A stretch of DNA of 64,000 nt. Origin: Gibbula magus. Lineage: Eukaryota > Mollusca > Gastropoda > Trochida > Trochidae. The stretch covers positions 8,705,087 to 8,769,086 of the forward strand of contig OW388298.1 of the NCBI GenBank assembly GCA_936450465.1, given 5' to 3'. Made by a program: the position numbers and the translations under genes. Positions 1-10,492 of this stretch are shown here, piece after piece; the first letter of the stretch is position 1; each line of letters starts with the position of its first letter. Under the pieces are notes generated by a model. It was not told where the DNA came from, ran no database searches, and saw only the letters and a list, made by a program, of their open reading frames with translations.

Positions 1-117
1 GTAGTAGTAGTAGTAGTAGTAGTAGCAGCAGCAGTTGTAGTAGTAGTCGTAGTGGCAGTGATAGTTCTAGTGGTAGAAGAACTAGTAGTAGAGGTAGTAG
101 TAGTAGTAGTAGAAGTG

Positions 118-150
<33 letters not shown>

Positions 151-170
151 AGCCTAGTAGTAGTAGAAGT
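1..170. repeat. (GTA/TAG)n trinucleotide microsatellite, imperfect
   Basis: The window opens in an imperfect run of gta/tag triplets with interruptions such as agc, tcg and agaa. It gives a valine-rich open frame that has no coding value. The left edge of the array lies outside the window. Confidence 0.95.
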
Positions 171-447
171 TATACATTATCGTGTAACATACCAGGGAGC
201 ATCCCTCATTATGCGTTTTAACAGGAATTGTGGATATATTAATCCTCAATCTTGATTTGGACTAATCAACAATCCATTTTCCATAGCATTGTTCACTATT
301 AACATTCTACTTGAACTGTCCAGGCGCAGGTTAAAGAAATGAAATATTTCTTTTGGGGTGAAATACACTTGGCATGATTACACCAAACAACCCCCAAAAA
401 ATATTTATGTCAGATTATATGTAGCATTACAGAATGAACTAATGGGT

Positions 448-926
448 CTACTACGGAAGCGCTGAAGGGACATGGTAAAATAATATTTATCTCGAGCGCA
501 CGACTTAGTATCACGTGTGCACGACTTAGTATCACGTGCACACGACTTAGTATCTCGAGCGCACGACTTACTAGCACGTGCGCACGACTTAGTATCTCGT
601 GCTGACGACTTAATATCGCGTGCGCTCGACTTAGTATCTCGAGCGCACGACTTACTAGCACGTGCGCACGACTTAGTATCACGTGCACACGACTTAGTAT
701 CTCAAGTGCAAGACTTACTAGCACGTGCGCACGACTTAGTATCGCGTGCGCACGACTTAGTATCTCGTGCTGACGACTTAATATCGCGTGCGCTCGACTT
801 AGTATCGCGTGCGCACGACTTAGTATCGCGTGCGCACGACTTAGTATATCGTGCGCACAGCATGCACATGGCATCTTAAAGGTCGACTGTAATGCCCAAT
901 AGTCACTTTCGAGATTTACTGTTTCT
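448..926. mobile_element. Left inverted copy of a terminal repeat carrying a 21-bp minisatellite
   Basis: The stretch from about 448 (ctactacggaagcgctgaag) through the 21-bp array to about 926 recurs inverted at the other side, at 12293 down to 11971 and then 3967 down to about 3919. The outer block (448-493) matches 12247-12292 inverted with very few differences. The inner block (about 880-926, containing aggtcgactgtaatgccc) matches 3919-3962 inverted. This is the architecture of a DNA element with long terminal inverted repeats that contain minisatellites. The interior holds only non-LTR relics, so no transposase is seen. The superfamily is unknown and I could not fix a target duplication. 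Confidence 0.65.
494..862. repeat. 21-bp minisatellite, about 17 copies
   Basis: Tandem units of the form cgcacgacttagtatctcgtg, 21 bp long, vary at the cgcgtg/cacgtg/ctcgag positions and at actagc versus gtatc. Because 21 is divisible by 3 and the unit lacks stops, both strands show long open frames with a 7-residue period (HDLVSRA on plus, HAILSRA on minus). These are not genes. A shorter inverted array of the same unit lies at 12164-12252. Confidence 0.95.
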
Positions 927-1094
927 AGTACACAGTTACACTCTCATTATGTGTATTTTTTGGATACAATCTGATAATATATGAAATATTAATCATTATA
1001 CTTACAGGTGATCTTAACATTGTTAATATAAAGCATTCGTTTTTTGACAAGAGAGATAGATATAGCCAATAGACAATATGCACTTTAATTTGAT

Positions 1095-1612
1095 TATTAA
1101 GAAAGTTTATTCATATTCAAGGTCTAATGGCCAAAAGTACAATATTACAATTTTCAGTGCACATGGACATCGAAGTGACTATTTACATAGGTAGATAATG
1201 CTTAAAAAATAATGCGAGATTTTTTAAGCAATCAGTATTATTGGAAGTTATAAACAACTTTAACTTTTACTGTGATAGATGTGTATAATAGTATCTAGGT
1301 AGGAACAATGATTTCCTACTTTCGTCATGATATGGACAGACTAATAAAAAGGGATATTCATCTTCAATGACGCCATTATTACATTTTGTACATTTCAGTA
1401 GATCAGTATTTACATTTGTATTGTATCGATACAGTTGGATATTAAGTTTATGGCTCATGAATTTAAATGTACACATATTACGTACAAGGTCTCTATTCGG
1501 AATAAGTTCTGAAATGTAAAGCTCTGGTTTCAGAATATCCCTGAAGTGACAATAAGTTTGAAGATACGATGACGAATTTAATTTGCTTTGCCATATTTGA
1601 TACTGAATATCT
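1095..1612 (-). pseudogene. 3' fragment of a non-LTR retrotransposon (RT C-terminus and zinc-binding region)
   Basis: On the minus strand, 1612 to 1267 reads as the post-RT C-terminal region of a CR1/Jockey-like ORF2. It has an SSSYLQTYCHF-type segment followed by a CTKC...EDEYPFLLVCPYH motif, the Cys-Cys-(His)-Cys zinc-binding segment typical of this class. The tail down to about 1095 resembles the 3' UTR of such elements (tctaatggcc near an aataaac on the minus strand). The RT core is absent here, so this is a 5'-truncated or broken copy. Family assignment is by motif only. Confidence 0.7.
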
Positions 1613-1929
1613 TTAATTTACATCATTGTTTAAGACATTGCATAAAACATTCCATGTCACCACAGTCTTGGGAGATCCACACACATGAAAAACCAGTGTC
1701 CATCAATAAAGTGCGTACATGTGACACTCACCTGACACAACCATGGTCGTCATGACTTAAGGATTAAATAACATGCCTTTAGATGACGAGTTGTTTCCAT
1801 ATGTAGGAGCCTTGTCCAATATTTAATACATCTATGAAAATAATGAATACATAGTCTCGACCTTCCAACTTCAACAAGTATATCCGATTTCGACACAAAT
1901 TTACTGACTCCAAGTTATTTCTTAATTCA
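1613..1929. other. Unassigned spacer between two non-LTR fragments
   Basis: I see no gene, repeat array or hairpin here. It is AT-rich and may be diverged 3' UTR of the adjacent retrotransposon fragments. Confidence 0.4.
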
Positions 1930-3865
1930 ATTCTTTTATTTCTGTTTGTAGGCCATCGGCCGATGTACAGTGCATATAAACAATACACTATTGTAGAGAA
2001 GACGAACAAACTTTGCAATAAATTCATTATGATGAAATAACATGTTTTCTTTGAGCAAGCGCTTCTCGTAAGTAATTAGAACAATTTACAAGAGTACTAG
2101 TGTTTCTTCTATTACTAGTTAATACATTATGATATTTAGCAAGCAAATTTGCCAGGCCATTCATAAGGATATATCTATAGCCCTGTTTATACGGCGAGCG
2201 TTTGCATATGACTAAATCATTACACAAATGCAAATTTGCTCATATGAGCAAAATTCGCCATATGGACGCATTTGCACATATGCATATTTTACTACCGTAA
2301 GCAAATTTTCACCATAGGCAATTTTGCAACTAGTCAAGGGCAGGTGGAAATGTTTACTTCCGTGAGTAAATATAGTATGTTCACTATTCTAGTAAAAGTT
2401 TTGTCGTATACAGACATAATGACTTCACACAGGTTGAGAACATATATTAGAGAACTTGAGTAACTCTTACATGTACTATTGTTTTTGGGAAAATATTCTA
2501 TATAGGATTATCTCCTTCTTGCACGCGATGAACTTCGAAATCCATCTGACTATCCGATTTTCATTATAATTAGGGCGATCTAGTCAAACAAATGTTGACA
2601 GATGTAAATTAATGTCATTTAGTTAGTTTACATCTAATAAATATGAATTGGCATGTTTTAGGAATTCTCTATTCATATATCAAAAGAGTTGGAAGCCCAT
2701 TTGCTTACGCAGAAATTTAACACGTATGAACGCATAGTAAAATTACCTTTACTCACGTGTGTATATTACTACCATAAGCAATATTGCCGTATAAACAGGG
2801 CTTATCTCATGTAAGATTAAAAATGTAACATAAAATGTACAGCATTTACAGTCACACCAGGTTCACACATTTTACAAATCATATCTACATTCGCACCTCT
2901 TATATTACAACGCAATAACCGCAGTAGACAAATATTGATTTATCCTACCAAATAAACGCTGTTTATAACAATCATTAATTATGTTGTTAAACTATATATA
3001 AATGAAGATATATCACCGACATCTTGATTGTTCAAAGCAAAGCCAAATCCACAGAAATTTAACAAATATTGAACAGAAGTTACTCTATCAGGTGAAACTA
3101 TAACTTCTTCATATGTAAATACGACTGTTTTGGATAATGATCCTCGGACATTCTCAATAATTTACACCAATAAGTAATACATCTCACATAGTAATCAACA
3201 TACATTTTTATTCTCGCACAACCTGCTAAAACTCCATTACTTGAAACCTGTTTTCCGACACCCAAAACTTACTTACAACAGTTAAAGAAAGAATTATGAA
3301 CTTTTTCATATTTCTGGTCCTTATAAAAGTATTGGTGCTATTTTGGTACCAAATATCTGGGTAATATGGGATTTAAAGGTCCTTGTGAATGAGTTGAAAA
3401 ATGGGAAAGCAGGCCTTTTGAGCTTGAATAGCTAATGTTTCGCATGCCTTTGACCTTGCAAGTTTTGAGAAGATTACACCTAAATATTTATAATGTGATA
3501 CAACATTGACTGTTTCTCCACCGTACGTCCAGTTCTCAATACAATGCATGTTTATCCAAGTTTATCCTGCAAACCCCATTTATCACAATACGCCTTTAGC
3601 AAATCAAGCTTCTTCTGCAGACCAATAACAGTGTCATCTAGTAACGTTTCATCATCAGCAAACAGAAGCAATAGAATATATTCTGTTCCATGAAAATACC
3701 TCTTAACCTATGAGTCTTAAGGTCGTCAACTAATTCACTAATATAAAAGATAAATAGAACAGAATGCAGCCCTGGCGAACACCTGTCGACGTTTCAAATA
3801 ATTCCGTTTTACGGTTACCGACTCTAACACAAGCAGAAACTTGTAATTAAAAAGCAGTATATAAG
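1930..3865 (-). pseudogene. Decayed non-LTR retrotransposon: RT palm to 3' end, split by a MITE
   Basis: Read on the minus strand from 3865 downward, frames with stops and shifts give recognisable RT blocks in order: GVRQGC near 3790; an FADDETLL catalytic box near 3650 (the F/YADD motif); KKLDLLKAYCDKWGL near 3600; HYKYLGVIFSK near 3490; the connection region with KYVLGVGKQ near 3260 and GFGFALNNQDVGD near 3030; and a zinc-binding CKMCEPG...HFMLHF near 2840. The reading resumes beyond the inserted MITE (NGLANLLAKYHNVL, about 2165-2040) and ends in a tail with a conserved atcggccgatggcct stretch near 1955. This is CR1-like by motif. Multiple stops and frameshifts show it is dead. Confidence 0.8.
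2178..2802. mobile_element. MITE with 17-bp TIRs inserted in the non-LTR relic
   Basis: The ends are agccctgtttatacggc at 2178 and its exact inverse complement ending at 2802. The element is about 625 bp, has no ORF of its own, and internally is rich in cat/atg palindromes (catatg, gcaaatttgc). A TAT flanks both ends, suggesting a 3-bp target duplication, but the short length makes this uncertain. It interrupts the retrotransposon reading frame, which resumes on the other side, so it inserted later. Superfamily unassigned. Confidence 0.75.
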
Positions 3866-3918
3866 TAATTTATGGGGCAATTTCAGGAATTTAGAGTGTC
3901 AAATTCAAATCCCCTTTT

Positions 3919-3967
3919 AATGAATCCCGAAAGTGACTTTGGGCATTGCAGTCGACCTTAAAGATGT
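3919..3967. mobile_element. Inner part of the right inverted terminal repeat (cut by the BEL element)
   Basis: This stretch (cgaaagtgac...gcagtcgacc) is the inverse complement of about 880-926. It continues at 11966 on the far side of the BEL insertion. Confidence 0.7.
3963..3967. repeat. Left target-site duplication GATGT
   Basis: Five bases directly before the left LTR repeat exactly at 11966-11970. BEL/Pao elements usually make 4-6 bp duplications. Confidence 0.9.
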
Positions 3968-4858
3968 TGTGGTGTCACGATCTCATATGTCTTTTCTAGT
4001 TTCCTTTCTAATGTTCATGTTTACTAGTCCTACAGTGAGTTCACTTTTCTCAGAAATAACATTGATGTCAATTCATCCTCAAATTTATTCCTCCAATGCA
4101 TTTTATCAAGTCAACAATTCTCAGCATTATATTCCATTCATACTTCTCATTTCACATTGATAGAATGTTGTAGGCATGTCCTTGTATTGTAGGTATTAAA
4201 TTTGTATATTGATGGTGATATTTTCCCTGATGACATGTTCCTAATGAAGACGTTATTGAAGACGATTAACTGTAAAGTTAATAGAAAACTAAATCAGTAC
4301 AGCATAAACTCATTAAATAAATACAAAACTTACTCTTACTACAAATTCCCATTCAAAATGTAAACAAACTTTATCTCAAGAAAAACTCCAAATTAATTAC
4401 AAATATACTCAAACTTCACTATATATATTCTTAAATTTCAGAGAACCTTAAATTACATAAAATAAAACATTCTGAAATAGGTTTATGGAATACTATTACC
4501 TAGTGTAAATAGAAAATTACCTCATGAAATTAACTTACTTTCTAGCTATAATTTACTTCCAAAATGTTAATAATTACTTTATGAAATATGATATAAGTTA
4601 CAAAAAGATGTTTTTACAACATAAATACTACATACCATTTTTGTTAGACCATAAATTAAAGTTTTTATTTCTCATTCTCAGCTCTCAATCTCACTCAAGT
4701 GACATCCATTTCTCAAAAAAGCACATGTTCGAACTCTCTCAGCAAAAAGATAAGATCTGACTCCCTAAGGTTCTGAAGATGGAATTATCTCCCTTAGGAT
4801 GAATACTGAAATGAAGTGCTCATAAAATATCTTACAGAAATGTTGTATGCTCACTACA
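3968..4858 (-). repeat. 3' LTR of the BEL/Pao element
   Basis: 891 bp, starting tgtggtgtcacg and ending gctcactaca on the plus strand. It is a direct copy of 11075-11965 with no mismatch seen by eye. Short open frames inside it (for example 4524-4760) recur identically in the other LTR and are not genes. Confidence 0.95.
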
Positions 4859-4870
4859 TACCAGCCCCTT
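4859..4870 (-). promoter_or_regulatory. Probable polypurine tract (plus-strand primer)
   Basis: On the minus strand the bases abutting the 3' LTR read aaggggctggta, a short purine-rich run in the expected place for priming plus-strand DNA synthesis. It is less pure than a textbook PPT. Confidence 0.5.
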
Positions 4871-5347
4871 AATTGTGTAGATGAAATCGAAAGCAATTAT
4901 ACAATTGAACTGAAAAATAATATGCAAATAAAAATAAACAAATCCCTTTAAGGATATGAATTAAACAAAATCCTGGTTATGTAAAGTTACCACTCAGAAA
5001 AGAATATACCTTAATCCTAAAAAAAAAGATTTTTAAGTATTTAAAAGAAACACCAATTCTTTCCAAAGTTTTAAATATTTCAAAATTCTAAAGTTAAAAA
5101 GAATAATCTAATGAAATTCCAATTCTCATTCGAAACATCATTCATAATCGCGGAAAATAATAAACATATTATGAATAGAGCTACAGTAACTAATATTTAT
5201 AGTTGTCATGAATGTCACCATGACCTTATCAATGTCAACATGACCTGAAAATTAGTGTTCTTAGGTCTTTATCACCAATTTCAATCAAATTTTCAGAATT
5301 GTCCTCGTTTAACAGTCTCTTCTGAGCTGTCCACTATCTCACAGTCT
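4871..5347 (-). other. Internal 3' untranslated region of the BEL element
   Basis: This region lies between the ORF2 stop and the polypurine tract. It is AT-rich with no open frame of note on the element's strand. Confidence 0.6.
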
Positions 5348-8300
5348 CTACACTTTGGGATTGCCTGCACACTTCCCAGCAGACAATATTAAGACCAACT
5401 TGCTGATCGGTCTTACCAATTCTGTCGAAACAGTTTTTACTTTTACTGCTCTCACAAATCCCTTCTTGTCAGTAAATGTCTCTGTCACTTTCCCCATGGC
5501 CCAAGAATTTCTTGGTGAGTTTTCTACCAAAAGAACTATGTCTCCTATTTCTATGTTTTCTCTCGCAGAGAACCACTTTTGTCTCTCTTGAAGTTGGGTG
5601 ACATATTCTGTCTTCCACCTCTTCCAGAATTGATCTGCAAGATACTGAACCTGCTTCCATCTTCGTCTAATGTAAGCGTCATCTTTGTTGAATACACCGG
5701 GTGGCATGCTGTCCCCAGGCTGTAGCTGCAACAGATGATTCGGTGTTAGCACAGTCAGATCATTTGGGTCCACCGGAGTTTCTGTGATGGGCCGATTGTT
5801 CAATATCGACTCAACTTCACATAAGAGAGTGTGTAGCGCCTCATCGTCAAGACGAATAACTTGCTGTTGCATAAGGGAATGTAATATCTTCCTGACTGTC
5901 CGGATCATCCGTTCCCATACGCCGCCGAAGTGAGAGGCAGTAGGAGGGTTAAACTCCCAGGAGATACTTTTCTGCTGCAACATGTCCTTTATTTTCTCAT
6001 TGTTCCATTTGTCAATTTCTGCTCTTAGCTCCTTTTCGCAGGAAACAAGGTTTGTCCCGTTGTCGGATCTAATCATCTTCACCGATCCTCTTCGAGCTAC
6101 AAATCTTCTCAATGCGTTGATGCATGAGTCCGTGTCGAGTGAGTATGCAAGTTCTAGGTGAACTGCTCGACTCGCCAGGCACACAAATATCACTCCATAT
6201 CTTTTCACACTGCTTCTGCCGCGAACAACATGGAAGGGTCCAAAAAAGTCTATTCCAGTGTGAGAAAAGGGTGGCTCATCAGGGGTGAGCCTGTCTAGAG
6301 GTAAATCTGCCATCTTCTGTTCAAGAACTTTAGCCTGATACCGTTTACATGGAACACACTTGGATATCACTCTCTTGATGCCACTGTTGGCTCCAAGCAT
6401 CCAATATTGCTGTCTCAAGACTGACAGCATCATGTTCTTACCCAGGTGTCCAACTCTTCTGTGAGTATCGCGAAGTATTAATGTTGACACGTGCGAATAT
6501 TTAGGCAAGATGACCGGGTGTTTCATGTCAAATGTCATGTCTCCTCTCTCAAGGCGTCCTCCAACTCTCAATAATCCTTCATGCAAAAAGGGATCAAGCT
6601 TACGCATACCTGAGTTAGTGTTTCCAGCCCCTTTCTGTAACAGTGTTGTGATGGTGTCAGCAAAATGATGTTTCTGGACAACCTTGATAATCGCCTTTTC
6701 TGCTTGCTGCATCTCGCGTATTGTCAATTCGGTCAGATATTCTTTCTTGCGATCTTGGCTTCTAGTCTTTCGCTTCTGTGAATCTGAGCTGTCTTTCGTC
6801 AATCTAGCCTTTGTCTGTAGATACTTGATGAACAGGCGCATGTAAACTACTGCCCTCTTCAATCGTGACCAGTCCGAGTAATGACAAATCAGTTGGTGGA
6901 CAGCATCACACGTTTCAGTCTCAATCGTAGTGTTCACAACTCTTTTCACTTCAGAATCATCACTTGGAATTGTCAAAGATTCATCAGGATGATTTTGCGG
7001 CCATTCTGACTGGTCATGCTTGAGGAATTCTGGTCCTTTGAACCAAAGGTCTGCTTTCAGGAATTTCTCAATCTTCATTCCTCTTGATGATGCATCAGCA
7101 GGATTTGACTTACTCTCAATGTAGTTCCACTGACCCACTGAAGTTGCTTCTCTGATGAGGTTCACTCTGTTTGCCACAAACGTATGGTATCGTGCACTGT
7201 CGTTACAGATGTAGCGCAACACGGACATACTGTCAGTCCAATAGAAAGTATCTGTCACTGGGAAATCCAATTCGTCATGAATTAATCTGCATAATTTCAC
7301 TGCAATAGTGGCCGCTGTCAACTCCATTCTTGGAATTGTGATTTTCTTGAGCGGACTGACCCTTGATTTCCCTAGGATGAATGATACAGAGATGCGATCC
7401 TTGTCGTTTGTCAATCTTAAATATGCAACTACGCCGTAACCACTCTCACTTGCGTCAGAAAACATGTGTACTTGACATGATGTGGCTTGACCAAAGTCTG
7501 AGGGTTTGTAGCATCTTGGCAGTTTGATACTTTCCAGGTGGTGCAGTCCATCTAGCCACTGTTTCCATATCTTCAGATCATTTCCAGTTATCTCTTGATT
7601 CCAATCCAATTGTCGTCGACATAAGTCTTGCTGCAAGATCTTTGCTACCAGTACATATGGCGCTGCATATCCAATCGGGTCGAATACTGAGCTGATGACT
7701 GAAAGAATACCTCTCCTGTTGTTGAGCTGTGGTTTGAGATGAATCTGGAAACTTAGACAGTCCTCTTCAACTTTCCAAAAAACTCCTAATGCTCTTTCTG
7801 ATGGCAGCATATCATTGTCCAAATCTAGACCTCTTATGCTCTTTGCTCTGTCAGCGACACCAATGCTCTTCATGACTTCATGGCTATTACTTGTCCACTT
7901 GGTTAGTTTGAATCCTCCTTTCTGACACAGAGCGCTAACTCTCTGTATTAGTGTGATAACTTGCTCGTCAGTGTTCTCAGATTTCAGCAGGTCATCGACA
8001 TAGAATGATCTCTTCACTATATCAATGGTCTTCTGATCAAAGGTGTCTTGGTTGTCTTCTGCAGTCTGTTGAAGCGCTATTGTAGAGCATGTGGGTGATG
8101 ATACCGCTCCAAACAAGTGAACGCACATGCGATACACATGCGGGGACTTCTGTACATCGCCGTCTGGCCACCAGTAGAATCTCAACATGTCTCTGTCCTC
8201 TTTTGGTACTTGAACCTGATAGAACATAGATTCTATGTCTCCCATGATTGCCACAGGATTCTCTCTGAAGCGGAGCAATACACCGAGTAGTGTATTGGTC

Positions 8301-10492
8301 AGGTCCGGTCCCTGAAGGAGTAAGTCATTGAGTGATATACCTTGGTACATGGCAGTACAGTCAAAAACAACTCTAATTTTATCTGGTTTCCTAGGGTGGT
8401 AGATTCCATGATGCGGTATGAACCACACTCTTCCGTCACGTCTTGCTACTTCATGTTCTGAGACTTGCTCTGCGTAACCCTTTTCAAGAATTGTTTCCAT
8501 GAATTTATTATAGTCTTTGTGAAAACTTTCATTTCCTTCCATCTTTCTCTTCAGACTCCTCAATCTTTGTAAAGCTTGGATATGATTGTCTGGCAAATAT
8601 ATTTCTTCATTCTTGAGTGGGAGTGGAATCAGGTAGTGTCCATTTTCCAGTTGGATCTTGTTCTTGACTATGTCCATGTACTTCTTATCATTTCGAGACG
8701 CTTCTTTCTTGTCATTGATTATGCGCTCTGGAAAGTCTTGATCAATCGATTTTCTAACCAGTCTGTCCAGCTTTTTCAACTCTTCAATCTCTTCTATGGC
8801 TGAAACTTCAACTCTGTTGACACAGAAATCTTTCCTCTCAGTCTCATGCACGATGTTCTCTCGTACAACATTCCATACAATCCATCCTAGTCTGGTGCAC
8901 GTAGCATGGGGACTCCCTTGTGGACCTGTCTTCACTTGGAATGGGGTATAGGCATCCGGGGTATTATTTCCAATCAGTAGACCAATCTCAGAATTGATTT
9001 GTGGAAGTTCAACTTGGCTCAGGTGCTCCCATTGCATAATATCGGTCTTCAGAGGTATGTGATGGTGAGAGACTGGCATTCTATCCTTGGTGTACACTTT
9101 CGGTAAAGTCACTGAGTTCTGTCCATCTAAGTCACTCACTATCAGATTGTCTACACTGTAGGTGTGCATGGTGTAAGGTCTACCCATAGTCTCAAGCGTT
9201 ATCTTCATTTTCTTGCCCTCGCATCCTAATTCTTCTTTCAAAGCCTGCGACATGAATGACACGCTGCTACCTGGATCCATGAAGGCATAAGTTAGTACTG
9301 TCTTACTGTTGTTCTTTATCCTTATCTGTACAGGCACTATAGCCATCGTGCATTCTCCTTGACCAGCCCCAATACAGCTCACATTCTTCGGAATACCTCC
9401 TCTCCTCTCCTGCTGATCACCTCTTCTCTGTGTTGTCTGATGAATGTGCAAAACTGTCTGGTGTCCAAGTCCACATTTGGTGCAAACTACTTTCTTCTCA
9501 CACTCTTTGCTGATATGTCCTTGATGCAGACACCTGAAACACAAGCCTTTACTTCTAAGGAATGTCAACTTGTTCTCGTGAGATAACTGGGACCACCTGT
9601 AACAGTCTTCTAGTCCATGATTATCTCCCTTGCAATAGATACATGGTTTCTGTAATGACTTAACCTTTCTGTTGTCTGGATCCACTGTTTGGTTATTTTC
9701 CGTTTCCAATCTCACCCTATCATGGTTCATGTTTGTTGCGAACGTTCTTGTCTTGCTTCTGATGGGTTTTGGTTCAGTCAGTGCTCTTTTCCCATATATT
9801 GGATCATTCGCCTTTTTCGCTTCTTTCCGGACGAAGTCTACAATGTCATGAAAATAAATTCCAATGCCTTGAAACCTCTTAGACTGCACAATATTTCTCC
9901 ACTTGTCGTGGTACTGATATGGCATTTTCATAATCATCCTCTTCATATTGTCCGGATATTCAAGAATCCTCATAGCATCAATTGTCTCTATTGCGTTCTG
10001 ACACTCTGTAAGGAAGATAGCGTAGTCGTCCAAAGCCTTTGCATTGTCAATTCTAATTGTTGGCCATTCCAAAGCCCTCTTGACAAAAGCACTTGCAATA
10101 ATGTCTGAGTCACCATAGCGCTCTTCGAACTCTTGAAGTATTGCTTGATATGCTCTTCCTCCTTCAAGATAACTGAATCCAGAAACTATCTTATTGGCTT
10201 CTCCTGAGGTATACTGATCTAAATAGTTCACTACTTCATCTACATTGTCACTGTTAGACACAACCATGCTGTTGAACTGCCGTATGAACCGCTTGTAATC
10301 CATGGGCTCTCCACTGAATGTCTTCAATTCTGCAGACGGTTTCTTTAGATGTCGCACTACAGAAACATAATCCTCGAGCGGTTGTCTCTCCCTCTGAGTC
10401 TCATACTGAGTTGGAGTATATGGCGCAGTGTATGAGTAATTGCTAGCTCTGTTTGTATTTCTAATTCTTGCTCCTGAATCTTCAACCTTAGC
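5348..10492 (-). CDS. BEL/Pao polyprotein ORF2 (gag remainder, protease, RT, RNase H, integrase)
   Basis: An intact open frame runs from 10492 (after a stop at 10493-10495) to a TAG at 5350-5348. Counting residues from the codon at 10357: a DUF1759-like gag region (about 10-180, with FSGEP); zinc knuckles (about 239-291, CIYC...C and CFRCLHQGH..EC); an aspartic protease with DPGSS (about 361-365); RT with YVDD near 787; a Pao/A17 region; RNase H with FSDASESGYG near 966; an H2C2 integrase zinc motif near 1300-1340; a DDE core with IRSDNGTNLV; and a C-terminal DUF5641 chromatin/SH3-like domain ending near 1655. No internal stop interrupts it. No ATG opens the frame between 10492 and 10357, so expression is probably as a fusion with ORF1. 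Confidence 0.93.
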   Translation of the reverse strand, partial: AKVEDSGARIRNTNRASNYSYTAPYTPTQYETQRERQPLEDYVSVVRHLKKPSAELKTFSGEPMDYKRFIRQFNSMVVSNSDNVDEVVNYLDQYTSGEANKIVSGFSYLEGGRAYQAILQEFEERYGDSDIIASAFVKRALEWPTIRIDNAKALDDYAIFLTECQNAIETIDAMRILEYPDNMKRMIMKMPYQYHDKWRNIVQSKRFQGIGIYFHDIVDFVRKEAKKANDPIYGKRALTEPKPIRSKTRTFATNMNHDRVRLETENNQTVDPDNRKVKSLQKPCIYCKGDNHGLEDCYRWSQLSHENKLTFLRSKGLCFRCLHQGHISKECEKKVVCTKCGLGHQTVLHIHQTTQRRGDQQERRGGIPKNVSCIGAGQGECTMAIVPVQIRIKNNSKTVLTYAFMDPGSSVSFMSQALKEELGCEGKKMKITLETMGRPYTMHTYSVDNLIVSDLDGQNSVTLPKVYTKDRMPVSHHHIPLKTDIMQWEHLSQVELPQINSEIGLLIGNNTPDAYTPFQVKTGPQGSPHATCTRLGWIVWNVVRENIVHETERKDFCVNRVEVSAIEEIEELKKLDRLVRKSIDQDFPERIINDKKEASRNDKKYMDIVKNKIQLENGHYLIPLPLKNEEIYLPDNHIQALQRLRSLKRKMEGNESFHKDYNKFMETILEKGYAEQVSEHEVARRDGRVWFIPHHGIYHPRKPDKIRVVFDCTAMYQGISLNDLLLQGPDLTNTLLGVLLRFRENPVAIMGDIESMFYQVQVPKEDRDMLRFYWWPDGDVQKSPHVYRMCVHLFGAVSSPTCSTIALQQTAEDNQDTFDQKTIDIVKRSFYVDDLLKSENTDEQVITLIQRVSALCQKGGFKLTKWTSNSHEVMKSIGVADRAKSIRGLDLDNDMLPSERALGVFWKVEEDCLSFQIHLKPQLNNRRGILSVISSVFDPIGYAAPYVLVAKILQQDLCRRQLDWNQEITGNDLKIWKQWLDGLHHLESIKLPRCYKPSDFGQATSCQVHMFSDASESGYGVVAYLRLTNDKDRISVSFILGKSRVSPLKKITIPRMELTAATIAVKLCRLIHDELDFPVTDTFYWTDSMSVLRYICNDSARYHTFVANRVNLIREATSVGQWNYIESKSNPADASSRGMKIEKFLKADLWFKGPEFLKHDQSEWPQNHPDESLTIPSDDSEVKRVVNTTIETETCDAVHQLICHYSDWSRLKRAVVYMRLFIKYLQTKARLTKDSSDSQKRKTRSQDRKKEYLTELTIREMQQAEKAIIKVVQKHHFADTITTLLQKGAGNTNSGMRKLDPFLHEGLLRVGGRLERGDMTFDMKHPVILPKYSHVSTLILRDTHRRVGHLGKNMMLSVLRQQYWMLGANSGIKRVISKCVPCKRYQAKVLEQKMADLPLDRLTPDEPPFSHTGIDFFGPFHVVRGRSSVKRYGVIFVCLASRAVHLELAYSLDTDSCINALRRFVARRGSVKMIRSDNGTNLVSCEKELRAEIDKWNNEKIKDMLQQKSISWEFNPPTASHFGGVWERMIRTVRKILHSLMQQQVIRLDDEALHTLLCEVESILNNRPITETPVDPNDLTVLTPNHLLQLQPGDSMPPGVFNKDDAYIRRRWKQVQYLADQFWKRWKTEYVTQLQERQKWFSARENIEIGDIVLLVENSPRNSWAMGKVTETFTDKKGFVRAVKVKTVSTELVRPISKLVLILSAGKCAGNPKV

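Noticed and set aside
494..862. CRISPR array
   Set aside because: The units are contiguous with no unique spacers, the genome is eukaryotic and there are no cas genes. The same applies to the 57-, 39- and 23-bp arrays.
410..879. Overlapping 120-154-codon frames on both strands
   Set aside because: They are translations of the 21-bp minisatellite (7-residue period), part of a transposon terminus.
3933..4160. Small genes inside the LTRs (3933-4160, 4524-4760 and their copies at 11064-11267, 11631-11867)
   Set aside because: They are duplicated exactly with the LTRs, lie antisense to the element and carry no domain.
9689..10108. Plus-strand frames within the BEL element
   Set aside because: They are antisense shadows of the intact polyprotein on the minus strand.
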